Of a DNA stretch of 64,000 nucleotides, positions 28,821-38,044 are shown in pieces (position 1 is the stretch's first letter; each line of letters begins with the position of its first letter). The notes under the pieces were generated by a model. That model had not been told where the DNA came from and did not search any database. It saw only the letters and a program-made list of their open reading frames with translations. Source of the stretch: Aeromicrobium senzhongii (lineage in GTDB: Bacteria; Actinomycetota; Actinomycetes; Propionibacteriales; Nocardioidaceae); assembly GCF_014334735.1 (NCBI RefSeq), contig NZ_CP060587.1, positions 2,294,001-2,358,000 of the forward strand, written 5' to 3'. A program made the position numbers and the translations under genes.

Positions 28821-28852
28821 AACGTACGGATGATGAGACGGGTGTCTCATCA
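28821..28852 (-). promoter_or_regulatory. Promoter and operator of the ABC importer operon
   Basis: Minus-strand TACGTT (28821-28826) is a plausible -10. Directly upstream lies the perfect inverted repeat TGATGAGAC-N4-GTCTCATCA (28831-28852), which covers the -35 region. Such a placement suggests repression by a dimeric regulator not identified here. Confidence 0.55.
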
Positions 28853-28983
28853 TGCAGACGTGCAGAATCGACGACTCACCCTTGGGACAGGCGTTCAAAG
28901 ACCCCCCGCTCCTGAACAGATGTGCAGTCGGAGGGGTCGCATAGTTGAACACCTGCCCCTGACCCCGGCGCCGCACGGCGAAC

Positions 28984-28989
28984 TAGCGT
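28984..28989 (+). promoter_or_regulatory. -10 element of the SDR gene
   Basis: TAGCGT, 7 nt before the ATG at 28997, and no ribosome site in between: a leaderless layout. Confidence 0.5.
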
Positions 28990-28996
28990 CGCTGCA

Positions 28997-29854
28997 ATGA
29001 CGAACGACGTGGGCAACACCGGACTGGACCTGTCCGGGCGGATCGCGGTCGTCACGGGGGCCGCCGGCGGGATCGGATGGACCACGTGCCTGACCCTGGC
29101 GCAGGCGGGAGCCGCCGTGGTGGCGCTGGCCCGCCGGGTGGCCGAGGCTCCCGGACCCGGTCACGTCATGCCCGTCGGCGACGGCGAGATCTGGACGGCG
29201 GAGGCGGACGTCACCGACACCGCCTCGGTGGCACGGGCCGTCGACGCCGCGATGCTGCGCTACGGCCGGATCGACGGCCTGTTCGCGAACGCCGGCGTCC
29301 TCTACCCGGGCGAGACCGTGACGGGCGACGACCAGCACTGGCACGAGACCATCGCCGTCAACCTGACGGGGGTCTGGAACACCGTGCGCGCCGTCGCCCC
29401 CGCCATCCGGGCCGGGGGCGAGGGCGGCTCGATCGTGATCAACAGCTCGGTCAACGGCGAGCGCGCGGCTGCCGGGTGGTCGGCCTACAGCGCCAGCAAG
29501 TTCGGCGTCGTCGGACTCGCCGGATCACTGGCGCAGGAACTCGGGCCCGAGCGGATCCGCGTCAACTGCGTCCTGCCGACCTCGGTGGACACCCCGATGA
29601 TCAACAACCCCGCACACACCGCCCGCATGGGCGGCGAGGCGCAACAGGCCCTCTACCGGTCGGGGCACGCGCTGCCGACCGGGTGGATCGAGGCCCAGGA
29701 CGTGGCCGACGCGGTCCTGTGGCTGATGTCCGACCGCTCGCGCTACGTGACCGGCGCGTCGCTACCGATCGATGCGGGGTATCTGGTGAAGGCCCCGGGC
29801 TCCCACGACCTCGGAGACGACTCGCTCGGAGCTGACGTGGGTCTGCTGACCTGA
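28997..29854 (+). CDS. Short-chain dehydrogenase/reductase
   Basis: A 285-residue classical SDR: cofactor loop TGAAGGIG at about residues 20-27, NAGVLYPGE, catalytic Ser in INSSVNGE and Tyr/Lys in YSASKFG, and the C-terminal YVTGASLPIDAGYL. It oxidises or reduces a hydroxyl/keto substrate with NAD(P); the substrate is not evident. It is divergent from the importer operon and overlaps the convergent PucR gene by 93 bp. Confidence 0.88.
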   Translation: MTNDVGNTGLDLSGRIAVVTGAAGGIGWTTCLTLAQAGAAVVALARRVAEAPGPGHVMPVGDGEIWTAEADVTDTASVARAVDAAMLRYGRIDGLFANAGVLYPGETVTGDDQHWHETIAVNLTGVWNTVRAVAPAIRAGGEGGSIVINSSVNGERAAAGWSAYSASKFGVVGLAGSLAQELGPERIRVNCVLPTSVDTPMINNPAHTARMGGEAQQALYRSGHALPTGWIEAQDVADAVLWLMSDRSRYVTGASLPIDAGYLVKAPGSHDLGDDSLGADVGLLT

Positions 29855-31018
29855 GTCGCGCAGGCGCATGACGGCCAGCCCGACCTGCAGCGTCATGCGG
29901 TCGGCACCGTCCTTGAGGGACAGGCCCGAGATCGTCTCGGCGCGCTGCAGCCGGTAGTACACGGTGCCGCGGCTGATCGACAGCAGCCGACAGGTGTCGG
30001 GCACGCTGCAGCCGGTGGCGAAGTACGCATCGAGTGTCTCGGCCAGGAACGGCGACTCCTCCTGCAGCATCGCGACCCCCGGCGGGATCGCGTCGTCGAG
30101 GAGCTCGTCGGGGATCGAGACGACCGCGCGCAGGGCCCCCAGGTCGCTCCAGGACTGGATCCGCGGCAGGGTGTCGAAGGCCGTGAGCGCCCGCACGGCC
30201 AGCCGCGCCTGGCGGAAGCTCGTCGAGGCCTCGTAGAGGTTCGCGACGGGATCGCCGATCCCGATGACCACCGAGCCAGGCGCATCGAGCTCGGTCTCGG
30301 TGACCTGCTTCGCGTGCTCGGCCACCCGCTCGGTGGCGCCCCGGCGCGTGACCGTCTCGGGCGGCAGCAGCATCACCGCGCGGCGCTGGTCCACGAACCG
30401 CCACACCTCGCCCGGCACCGCTCGCGGCAGCGGACCGTCCAGGATGCTGATCGGCAGGTTGGCCGTGTCGACGTCGCCGGTCAGGCTCATGACCAGCACG
30501 GCGACCGGTCCCTGGGGGTATCCCGCGACGTCGTAGAGCCAGCCCGCGGTGTCCAGGTGACCACGACGGTTGCTCAGCAGCAGGTCGCGCACGCTGCTCG
30601 CGCGATCGCGCAACCGGGACGTACGCCGGTGGATCGTCTCCGCGATCCGCTCGGCGTAGTCCGTCAGGTCCTCGATGTCCGACTGCGGGACGGACGTGCC
30701 GTTCTCGTCGATGATCCAGATGTAGCCGTACGTCCGCCCGCTCCACCGCGCCGGGACGACCCAGCGTGCCGAGACGCCGTTCTCGACGTCCTCGGGCGTG
30801 TGCAACGGCCCGGTCATCGAGGGTCGGACGCCCAGGGCCGCGTAGTACTCCTGCGACTTGCGCGGAGCGGCCCGGCTCAACAGCGACTCGCGCCGCATCC
30901 AGTCGACGTTGAGGGGGTGCGGGCCGGCGGCCAGATGGGCCAGCGTGAGGTCCGAGATCCCGACGGGCGCGGCGAGCCGGATCGTCAGCTCGTCGGCGAG
31001 ATCCTGCAGGACGGACAT
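29762..31018 (-). CDS. PucR family transcriptional regulator
   Basis: A 418-residue regulator with the C-terminal PucR-type helix-turn-helix (FATGCSVPDTCRLLSISRGT, then VYYRLQRAETISGLSL) and a middle GGDEF-like region as in CdaR/PucR proteins. Start ATG 31018 has CATACT 6 nt upstream. The last 30 residues (after LAVMRLRDSGQQT) go beyond the normal end and are encoded antisense to the SDR 3' end. It is divergent from poxB; that gene, or the SDR, is the likely target. Confidence 0.85.
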   Translation of the reverse strand: MSVLQDLADELTIRLAAPVGISDLTLAHLAAGPHPLNVDWMRRESLLSRAAPRKSQEYYAALGVRPSMTGPLHTPEDVENGVSARWVVPARWSGRTYGYIWIIDENGTSVPQSDIEDLTDYAERIAETIHRRTSRLRDRASSVRDLLLSNRRGHLDTAGWLYDVAGYPQGPVAVLVMSLTGDVDTANLPISILDGPLPRAVPGEVWRFVDQRRAVMLLPPETVTRRGATERVAEHAKQVTETELDAPGSVVIGIGDPVANLYEASTSFRQARLAVRALTAFDTLPRIQSWSDLGALRAVVSIPDELLDDAIPPGVAMLQEESPFLAETLDAYFATGCSVPDTCRLLSISRGTVYYRLQRAETISGLSLKDGADRMTLQVGLAVMRLRDSGQQTHVSSERVVSEVVGARGLHQIPRIDR

Positions 31019-31024
31019 GCCCAC

Positions 31025-31030
31025 AGTATG
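31025..31030 (-). promoter_or_regulatory. -10 element of the PucR gene
   Basis: Minus-strand CATACT, 6 nt before the ATG at 31018. The close spacing suggests a leaderless message and favours this start over upstream codons. Confidence 0.5.
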
Positions 31031-31127
31031 GAGGAGCGCCGCGCAGGGTCCCGAGGAGGCATCGGGCCCCCGAGAAACCCCTGTGACCCCGGCCACTTCC
31101 CAAGATGTGTCAGGGGTGGCCCCGGCC

Positions 31128-31133
31128 TACCGT
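31128..31133 (+). promoter_or_regulatory. -10 element of poxB
   Basis: TACCGT, 5 nt before the ATG at 31139, with no ribosome site between them. Confidence 0.5.
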
Positions 31134-31138
31134 GAGAC

Positions 31139-32860
31139 ATGGTCACCATCGCGAGGAACATCGTCGACACGCTCGAGGCCAACGGCGTGGAGCGGGTCTA
31201 CGGGATCCCGGGCGACTCACTCAACGGCTTCACGAACGCCCTGCGCAACTCGGGAATCAGGTGGATGCACGTCCGCCACGAGGAGGCCGCAGCCTTCGCC
31301 GCCGGTGCCGAGGCGGCGACCACCGGCCGGATCGCGGTGTGCGCGGGCAGCTGCGGACCGGGCAACACGCACCTGATCAACGGCCTCTACGACGCCCATC
31401 GCTCGCGCGTGCCCGTGCTGGCGATCGCCGCGCACATCCCGACCTCGGAGATCGGGTCCAACTACTTCCAGGAGAACCATCCGACGGAGCTGTTCCGCGA
31501 GTGCAGCGTGTTCGTCGAGAACGTCTCCAGCCCTTCGCAGATGCCGCGACTGCTGCGGATCGCCATGCAGACGGCGATCGAGAAGCAGGGCGTGGCCGTC
31601 CTGGTGATCCCCGGCGACGTCGCGCTCACCGAGGCCACCGACGAGACCGTCACGATCCTGCGCCCGACCGACCCCGTCGTGACCCCTTCACCCGCGGACC
31701 TGCAGCGTGCCGCCGACCTGCTCGACCGGGCCGGCCGGGTCACCATCCTGGCCGGGGCCGGCTGCGCCGGTGCCCATGACGAGGTCGTCGCCCTGGCCGA
31801 CCACCTGGGTGCGCCCATCGTCCACGCGATGCGCGGCAAGGAGTACCTGGAGTACGACAACCCCTTCGACGTCGGCATGACGGGCCTGCTGGGCTTCGCG
31901 TCCGGGTACCGCGCCATCGAGGCGTGCGACGCGCTGCTGATGCTGGGCACCGACTTCCCGTACCCCGACTTCCTCCCGCGGGAGAAGACGATCATCCAGA
32001 TCGACGTGCGCGGCGAGCAACTCGGCCGGCGGGTGCCGCTGGACCTCGGCCTGGTCGGCAGTGTCCGCGACACGGCACCGGCCCTGCAGGAGCTGCTCGA
32101 CCACAAGGACGACCGCACCCACGTCGACGACTCCGTCGCGCACTACGAGAAGACCCGCGAGAAGCTCGACGAGCTGGCCGGACCCGTCAAGGAGGGGCGC
32201 GACCAGCACCCGCAGTACGTCGCGCGCACGATCGACGAGATCGCGAACGACGACGCGGTGTTCGTGCCGGACGTCGGATCGCCGGTCATGTGGGCCGCCC
32301 GCTACGTCCGGATGAACGGCAGGCGCCGTCTGATCGGGTCGTTCAGCCACGGCTCGATGGCCAACGCCGTGTCCCAGGCGATCGGCATCCAGGCCGCCCA
32401 CCCCGGCCGCCAGGTCGTCGCCATGGCCGGCGACGGGGGCCTGACGATGATGCTCGGCGAGCTCATCACGCTGGTGCAGCTGAACCTTCCGGTGAAGATC
32501 GTGGTCTTCGACAACAGCTCCCTGAACTTCGTCGAGCTGGAGATGAAGGCGGCCGGCTTCGTCAACTGGGGCACGGGCCTGCAGAACCCCGACCTGGCCC
32601 GGGTGGCCGAGGCCATCGGACTGCGCGCCCTGCGCGTCGACCGCTCCCAGGACCTCGCGCCGGCACTGGCCGAGGCGTTCGCCCACCACGGGCCCGCGCT
32701 GGTGAACGTCGTCACCGAGCGCCAGGAGGTCACGATCCCGCCGTCGGTGAACGCCACGCAGATCAAGGGCTTCTCGCTCTACGCCATGCGCACCGTGATG
32801 TCCGGGCGCGGTGACGAGATCCTCGACCTGGCTCGCGCGAACCTGCGTCAGGTGTTCTGA
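31139..32860 (+). CDS. poxB: Pyruvate dehydrogenase (quinone)/pyruvate oxidase
   Basis: A 573-residue ThDP enzyme close to E. coli PoxB: YGIPGDSLNG, RHEEAAAFAAGAEA with the activating Glu48, the central FAD-binding region, and MAGDGGLTMMLGE near residue 430 with the Mg-ThDP ligands. It decarboxylates pyruvate to acetate and CO2 with electrons to the quinone pool. The C-terminal membrane-binding tail of E. coli PoxB is not obvious. It follows a divergent PucR regulator and precedes the YbaK gene by 7 nt. Confidence 0.92.
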   Translation: MVTIARNIVDTLEANGVERVYGIPGDSLNGFTNALRNSGIRWMHVRHEEAAAFAAGAEAATTGRIAVCAGSCGPGNTHLINGLYDAHRSRVPVLAIAAHIPTSEIGSNYFQENHPTELFRECSVFVENVSSPSQMPRLLRIAMQTAIEKQGVAVLVIPGDVALTEATDETVTILRPTDPVVTPSPADLQRAADLLDRAGRVTILAGAGCAGAHDEVVALADHLGAPIVHAMRGKEYLEYDNPFDVGMTGLLGFASGYRAIEACDALLMLGTDFPYPDFLPREKTIIQIDVRGEQLGRRVPLDLGLVGSVRDTAPALQELLDHKDDRTHVDDSVAHYEKTREKLDELAGPVKEGRDQHPQYVARTIDEIANDDAVFVPDVGSPVMWAARYVRMNGRRRLIGSFSHGSMANAVSQAIGIQAAHPGRQVVAMAGDGGLTMMLGELITLVQLNLPVKIVVFDNSSLNFVELEMKAAGFVNWGTGLQNPDLARVAEAIGLRALRVDRSQDLAPALAEAFAHHGPALVNVVTERQEVTIPPSVNATQIKGFSLYAMRTVMSGRGDEILDLARANLRQVF

Positions 32861-32867
32861 TCGGACG

Positions 32868-33335
32868 ATGACCGAGGACCGCGTGACCGCCGCCCTGGAC
32901 GCGGCGGGAATCGACTACACCGTGACCCGCCACGGGCAGGTCGGCTCCCTCGCCGAGGCGGCCGCCGCGCGGGGCGTCGACCCCGACCGGATCGTCAAGA
33001 CGCTCGTCGTGCGGCGCGGGGACGACGATCACCTGTTCGTGCTCGTCCCCGGCGACCGCCAGATCGACTGGCCGAAGCTGCGCCGCGTCCTGGGCGTCTC
33101 GCGGTTGTCGATGCCCTCACCCGAGGACGCGTTCGCGGCGACGGGCTACGAGCGAGGCACGATCACGCCGTTCGGGTCGACCCACGCCTGGCCCGTGATC
33201 GCGGACCAGCACGTGACCGGCACGATCTCGCTCGGCGGCGGGGCCCACGGCGTCTCGGTGACGGTGCGGGCCCAGGACGTGATCGACGTCCTGGGCGCCA
33301 CCGTCGCCGATGTCACCGACTCCCCCACCGACTAG
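32868..33335 (+). CDS. YbaK/EbsC-family aminoacyl-tRNA deacylase
   Basis: A 155-residue YbaK-fold protein: RIVKTLVVRR carries the conserved catalytic-site Lys, followed by VLVPGDRQIDWPKL, and GTITPFGS and GTISLGGG loops. The family hydrolyses mischarged tRNAs, mostly Cys-tRNA(Pro). ATG at 32868, 7 nt after poxB, so possibly cotranscribed. It converges with the UPF0182 gene. Confidence 0.88.
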   Translation: MTEDRVTAALDAAGIDYTVTRHGQVGSLAEAAAARGVDPDRIVKTLVVRRGDDDHLFVLVPGDRQIDWPKLRRVLGVSRLSMPSPEDAFAATGYERGTITPFGSTHAWPVIADQHVTGTISLGGGAHGVSVTVRAQDVIDVLGATVADVTDSPTD

Positions 33336-33350
33336 CGGCGGGACCGGGTC

Positions 33351-36248
33351 CTACTTCTCCAGCTCGCGCTGCGCCGCGGCCAGCGCCTCGGCCATGTCGT
33401 CGATGCGCGCCTGGTACGTGGCCAGGTCGCCGTCCTCGAGCGCGGCCTGGGCCTGGTCGTAGTAGCGCGACGCGTCCGAGAGGTACTGCTCGGCCGTCTT
33501 GGCCGGTGCCGGGGCACCGCCGGCCTCGCCACCGCCCTCGGGCGCGGGCTCGGCCTCGGGCGTGGTGCCCTCCTCCAGGCCCAGTGCCACGCGCAGCGCC
33601 TCGTCGAGGGTCTGACCGACACCCACGCCGTCACCGAACGTCGCGGTGATCAGCTGGAGCACCGGGTAGGAGCCCTCGCCGACACGCTGGATGTAGATCG
33701 GCTGGACGTAGAGCATCGCGCCGCTGACCGGCAGCGTCAGCAGGTTGCCTCGGAGGATCCGCGTGTTCTGCGACTGCTCGTACTGCAGCAGCGCCGCGCG
33801 AACGCCCGCGTCGGACTCGAACTGTGCCGCGATCTGGTTGGGACCACCGACGCGCGTGTCACTGGGCAACTCGAGGATCTCGAGCTTGCCGTAGTTCTCG
33901 ACGTCGGACGCCTCGGAGTTCACGCTCATGAACGCGGCCAGGTTCTGACGGTTGTTCGGCAGGTACACCGAGGTCAGGCTGAACTTCGGCGACGCGTCGC
34001 CGGGCCCGCTCGTCGACAGGTAGTACGGCGGCTGCTTGGTGCTGCCGGCCGCGGACGGGTCCTCGGGGATCTTCCAGCGCTCGCCGTCCTCGTAGAACGT
34101 CTGGGCGTTCGTCACGTGGTAGCGGCTGAGCACATCGCGCTGAACCTTGAACATGTCGACCGGGTAGCGCAGGTGCTGCAGCAGCGCGGGCGTGATCTTG
34201 GACTTCGGCTCGACCGCGTCGGGGAAGACCTTGGACCACGTCTTCAGGATCGGGTCCTCGGTGTCCCACTCGTAGAGCGTGACGGTGCCGTCGTACGCGT
34301 CGACCACGGCCTTGACCGAGTTGCGCATGTAGTTGACCTGGTCGGTCGGCAGCGCGATCTGGCTGGCGCCCTCGGTCAGCGTGTCACTGGTCGCCGTGGC
34401 CAGCGAGCGCGACTCCGAGTACGGGTAGGTGTTGCTGGTCGTGTAGCCGTCGACGATCCACACGACCTTGCCGTCGACGACGGCCGGGTAGGTGTCGCCG
34501 TCGAGCGTCAGCCACGGGGCGACCTTGCGGACGCGCTCGCGGGGGTGACGGTCGTAGATGATCTTGGAGTTCTCGTTGACGCGGTCCGACAGCACGATCT
34601 TCGGCTCGGCGAACTTGAACGCGTACAGCACCTGACGGAACAGCGAGCCCATCTCGACGCCGCCCTTGCCGTCGTACGTGTTGGCCGTGGAGTCACCGGC
34701 CTCCTCGTCGTCGGAGGCGCCGCCACGCGGCGTGTCGACCTCGATCGGTGCCGCGTCGTCCGGGCGACCCACGATCGAGTACGAGGGCGAGCTCTCGCCG
34801 AAGTAGATCCGCGGCGGGCCGTCGAACTTCAGGTCGCCGGTGGGCGGGATGTCCTTGGCGACCCACACCGGCTCGCCCTGCGAGCCGCGCTTGTTGCCGT
34901 ACGCGGCGATCACGCCGTAGCCGTGCGTGTAGACCGTGTGGTCGTTCGACCAGGTGCGCTGCGTGGCCTGCAGGCCCTCGAGGTCGACCTCGCGCGCCGC
35001 GATGATGACGTCCTGCGGCTGCGGGTTGTCGCCCAGGGCGTAGCGGTCGACGTCGAGCGTCTTGGGGACCGTGTAGTAGCCGCGCACCTGCTGCAGCTGC
35101 TGGAACGCCGGCGAGATCAGCGTCGGGTCGAGCAGACGGGTGCTGACGCGCGACTCGGCCGAGGCGCTCAGCTCCTTGGGGGTCAGCTCGGTCTTGGCGG
35201 AGTAGTCGTTGGTCCCGACGTCCGCGACCCCGAAGGCCTCGCGGGTGCCCTTGATGTTCTCCTCCAGGTACGGGCCCTCGCGGTCCGGCTCGGAGGGGTT
35301 GACCTGGAACTGCTGCATGATCGCGGGCCAGGCGGCGCCGATCAGCAGCGAGGTCAGGAACCACAGGCCCAGGCCCAGCGCGGGCAGCGTCCACGAGCCC
35401 AGGAAGATCGTCGAGAAGAACATCAGGGCGCACAGGATCGCGACGACCATGAGGATGTTCTTGGCCGGGATCTCGGCGTTGGCCGCGGTGTACGTGATGC
35501 CGTCGAACAGGCCCGAGTTGTCGTAGGCCATCGCGTAGCGGTCGAGCCAGTAGTTGGCCGCGCGCACGAGCATCGCCAGGCCGATCAGCACGGCCACCTG
35601 GATCTGGGCGGCACGGCTGAACTTCGGGCCCTTGTTCGCCAGGCGGATCCCACCGAACACGTAGTGGACGAACGCCACCGCGATGGCCGTGATGAGCAGC
35701 AGCGCGAACAGGTAGGACACGATGAACTGCAGCCACGGCATGTCGAAGACGTAGAAGCCCACGTCCTTGCCGAAGTGCGGGTCCTTGCGACCGAACGACT
35801 CGCCGTTGAGCCAGAGCTGGAAGGTCTCCCAGCGGCTGCTGCCGATGATGCCCGAGAACAGGCCCACGAAGAGCGCGACCGCGAGCAGCGCCCAGCGGGC
35901 GATCGGCGTGATGGCCATGCGGTACCGGGCGGCCGGGTCGTCACGGCGCAGCCCCAGCGGGTTGGGGCGGTTGCGGTGCGCGAGCCAGACGTTCACGCCG
36001 ATCACGAGGGCGCCGAACACCGCGAACGCCACGAACAGGGCGGAGCGGGTGAGCAGGACGGTCGTGAAGACGCCCTGGAAGTCCACCGAGCGGTACCAGA
36101 GGCGCTCGGTCCACAGACTGACGAACAGCGACCCGGCGACGAGCAGCACCGCCAGGGTGACGATCGTCGGGATCAGGACACGACGTCCACGATCAGAACG
36201 CGATTCGGGGTCGCGTCGAGGGGGTGTCGATCCGAAGATGTCGCTCAC
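33351..36248 (-). CDS. UPF0182 family membrane protein
   Basis: A 965-residue protein of the UPF0182/COG1615 family (M. tuberculosis Rv3193c). The first 330 residues hold about seven membrane helices, beginning LIPTIVTLAVLLVAGSLFVS. A long extracytoplasmic region follows, and the end is an acidic/Ala-rich coiled segment (EEGTTPEAEPAPEGGGEAGG, then a helical tail). Function is unknown. GTG start at 36248 with CAGGAGAA upstream. It stands in the conserved block with the PDZ-S16 protease and DUF2342 gene. Confidence 0.92.
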   Translation of the reverse strand: MSDIFGSTPPRRDPESRSDRGRRVLIPTIVTLAVLLVAGSLFVSLWTERLWYRSVDFQGVFTTVLLTRSALFVAFAVFGALVIGVNVWLAHRNRPNPLGLRRDDPAARYRMAITPIARWALLAVALFVGLFSGIIGSSRWETFQLWLNGESFGRKDPHFGKDVGFYVFDMPWLQFIVSYLFALLLITAIAVAFVHYVFGGIRLANKGPKFSRAAQIQVAVLIGLAMLVRAANYWLDRYAMAYDNSGLFDGITYTAANAEIPAKNILMVVAILCALMFFSTIFLGSWTLPALGLGLWFLTSLLIGAAWPAIMQQFQVNPSEPDREGPYLEENIKGTREAFGVADVGTNDYSAKTELTPKELSASAESRVSTRLLDPTLISPAFQQLQQVRGYYTVPKTLDVDRYALGDNPQPQDVIIAAREVDLEGLQATQRTWSNDHTVYTHGYGVIAAYGNKRGSQGEPVWVAKDIPPTGDLKFDGPPRIYFGESSPSYSIVGRPDDAAPIEVDTPRGGASDDEEAGDSTANTYDGKGGVEMGSLFRQVLYAFKFAEPKIVLSDRVNENSKIIYDRHPRERVRKVAPWLTLDGDTYPAVVDGKVVWIVDGYTTSNTYPYSESRSLATATSDTLTEGASQIALPTDQVNYMRNSVKAVVDAYDGTVTLYEWDTEDPILKTWSKVFPDAVEPKSKITPALLQHLRYPVDMFKVQRDVLSRYHVTNAQTFYEDGERWKIPEDPSAAGSTKQPPYYLSTSGPGDASPKFSLTSVYLPNNRQNLAAFMSVNSEASDVENYGKLEILELPSDTRVGGPNQIAAQFESDAGVRAALLQYEQSQNTRILRGNLLTLPVSGAMLYVQPIYIQRVGEGSYPVLQLITATFGDGVGVGQTLDEALRVALGLEEGTTPEAEPAPEGGGEAGGAPAPAKTAEQYLSDASRYYDQAQAALEDGDLATYQARIDDMAEALAAAQRELEK

Positions 36249-36336
36249 GGTTCTCCTGGCTCACGGCAGTGTGGGTCTGGCGCCAGCCTACGTGGTGCGG
36301 ACGAACCCGGGTCGCGCGCGTGATCGCCTCGACGGC

Positions 36337-36882
36337 TCAGGCGTCCTCGACGAGCGTCTCGGCCAGCATCTCGACCAGTCCCGGGACAACGCCGGGGCCC
36401 TCGATGAGCGGGGCGTCGGCCGGATCCCGGGGGCGCACCGCGACGTGGGCCGAGCCGTCGCGCAGGACCGCCGCGACGATCCGCATCTCCTGACGGTCCG
36501 GGTGCGCGGCGGCGAACTCGATCGCTGCGGCCGGGTCGTCGGGAACCTGGTCCTGGGCGTCGGCCGGCAGGGTGAGCCGCTCCATGACGACGGCGCACCC
36601 GCCCACCTCGGCGGGCCAGCCGATCTCGGGCAACAGCTCCTCGACCTCGCGGCCGGGCGGGAGCTCCTGCTCGATCGGCGTGTACGACTCGGGGTCGCCG
36701 AGATCGTCGGCCAGCTCGGGCTGGGCGGCCAGCAGGTCGGCGGTCAGCACCAGGGCGAACAGGCGCGGCGGCTGGTCCCACCCACCGCCGTCGACGTGGG
36801 ACTCGACCTCGAGGGCGGCCTGACGCACGGGCGAGTCCTCGCCCATGCCCTCGCCGCTGACGGTCAACCGGGGTTCATTCAC
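36337..36882 (-). CDS. PPA1309 family protein
   Basis: A 181-residue soluble protein matching the actinobacterial PPA1309 family: RQAALEVESHVDGGGWDQPP, then RLFALV, QELPPGREVEELLPEIGWP, and CAVVMERLTLP. No function is known. The GTG at 36882 overlaps the protease stop by 8 bp; an internal ATG at 36846 also fits the start of the conserved core. Coupled expression with the upstream PDZ-S16 protease is likely. Confidence 0.85.
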   Translation of the reverse strand: MNEPRLTVSGEGMGEDSPVRQAALEVESHVDGGGWDQPPRLFALVLTADLLAAQPELADDLGDPESYTPIEQELPPGREVEELLPEIGWPAEVGGCAVVMERLTLPADAQDQVPDDPAAAIEFAAAHPDRQEMRIVAAVLRDGSAHVAVRPRDPADAPLIEGPGVVPGLVEMLAETLVEDA

Positions 36883-37945
36883 AGCTCGACACCTTCGCGT
36901 TCGGGTTCTTCGCGAGCGCGCTCACCGCGTCGATCGCGTCCTGCAACTTCTCGACCTTGACCAGCGTCATGTCGAAGTCACCACCGGCCGTGGCCTCCTG
37001 ACAGTTCTGCGCGGGCACCAGGAAGATGTCGGCACCCGCCTTCGCGGCGCCGGCCATCTTCTGGCGGACCCCGCCGATCGCCCCGACCTTGCCGTCCGGA
37101 TCGATCGTGCCGGTTCCCGCGACGTTCTGCCCGCCGGTGAGTGCCCCGGGGGTCAACTCGTCGTAGATCGCCAGGGCGAACATCGCGCCGGCGCTCGGGC
37201 CGCCCACGCGGTCGCCGATGTGGTTCTCGATCTCGATCGGGAACTCGAACCCGGTGCCGACGGAGATGCCGACCCGAGCCTTCTCGGGGTCGTCGGGCAT
37301 CTCGGTCGTGGTGATGGTCGCGGTGCCGTCCTTGCCGTCACGGCGGTAGCCGATCGTGACCTCGGCGCCGGGCTTGCGAGCGCTGATCGCCTTCCCCACC
37401 GCCTCCTGGTCGGCGACCTTGCGGCCGTCGACGGTCAAGATGAGGTCGCCGGCCTGCAGCTTGCCCTCGGCAGGGCCCCCCTCGACGACCTGGGCGACCT
37501 TGGGCAACTCGACGACGGTGAGGCCGGCGGCCTTCAGCGCCGCGGCGCGGGAGGCGTCCTGCGAGCTGGCCAGCTCGGCGGCTCCCTCGGCCCGGGACTC
37601 CTCGTTCGTCTGACGGTCGGGATAGACGAAGTCGTGGGGGACGACCGCCACGTCCGGGTCGAGCCAGCCCTCGATCGCGCCGCTCAGCGACATCCGGGAC
37701 TCCGCTCGCGTCACCGACACCGTCGTGAAGTCCAGGCGGCCGTCCGTCGGGTAGGTACGGACGCCCTTGCCGAACGTGAGCATGGGCCTGCCGTCCAGGT
37801 CGCCGAGGGTGTTGAACACCGGCCCGGGGCGCATGGTCACGTACGGAACCGGGAGGAACGCCACGAGACAGGTCAGCACCGTCAGGAGCGCGAGACCGAC
37901 GGAGAGGGTGAGCGTGCGCCGGCTGAGGCGCATCGGGGATGACAC
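36875..37945 (-). CDS. PDZ domain-containing Lon-like (S16) membrane-anchored protease
   Basis: A 356-residue protein (M. tuberculosis Rv3194c type). One N-terminal membrane helix (LTLSVGLALLTVLTCLVAFL), a PDZ domain around residues 145-215, and a C-terminal Lon protease fold with the Ser-Lys dyad: Ser251 in GGPSAGAMFAL and Lys296 in GVRQKMAGA. The active domain should face outside. The GTG at 37945 has TAGGGT 6 nt upstream, so leaderless; an ATG at 37933 is the alternative. Divergent from the DUF2342 gene. Confidence 0.9.
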   Translation of the reverse strand: MSSPMRLSRRTLTLSVGLALLTVLTCLVAFLPVPYVTMRPGPVFNTLGDLDGRPMLTFGKGVRTYPTDGRLDFTTVSVTRAESRMSLSGAIEGWLDPDVAVVPHDFVYPDRQTNEESRAEGAAELASSQDASRAAALKAAGLTVVELPKVAQVVEGGPAEGKLQAGDLILTVDGRKVADQEAVGKAISARKPGAEVTIGYRRDGKDGTATITTTEMPDDPEKARVGISVGTGFEFPIEIENHIGDRVGGPSAGAMFALAIYDELTPGALTGGQNVAGTGTIDPDGKVGAIGGVRQKMAGAAKAGADIFLVPAQNCQEATAGGDFDMTLVKVEKLQDAIDAVSALAKNPNAKVSSCE

Positions 37946-37951
37946 ACCGTC

Positions 37952-37957
37952 ACCCTA
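37952..37957 (-). promoter_or_regulatory. -10 element of the PDZ-S16 protease gene
   Basis: Minus-strand TAGGGT, 6 nt before the GTG at 37945. It decides the start in favour of the GTG over the ATG at 37933. Confidence 0.55.
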
Positions 37958-38032
37958 AGGCCGTGCGGAAACCGTCGCCCGGGCCGATGCCGCGGGCGGG
38001 AGCCACGGGACATGTCGTCAGGCGCGAGCGCC

Positions 38033-38038
38033 TAGGCT
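38033..38038 (+). promoter_or_regulatory. -10 element of the DUF2342 gene
   Basis: TAGGCT, 6 nt before the ATG at 38045. The surrounding 14-mer GCGCCTAGGCTGAG recurs exactly at 40709-40722 before the DUF5679 gene. Confidence 0.55.
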
Positions 38039-38044
38039 GAGTCC

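Noticed and set aside
36846-36882. ATG at 36846 as the start of the PPA1309-family gene
   Set aside because: The GTG at 36882 gives an 8-bp overlap with the upstream gene and a better-spaced AGGTG; the ATG remains possible.
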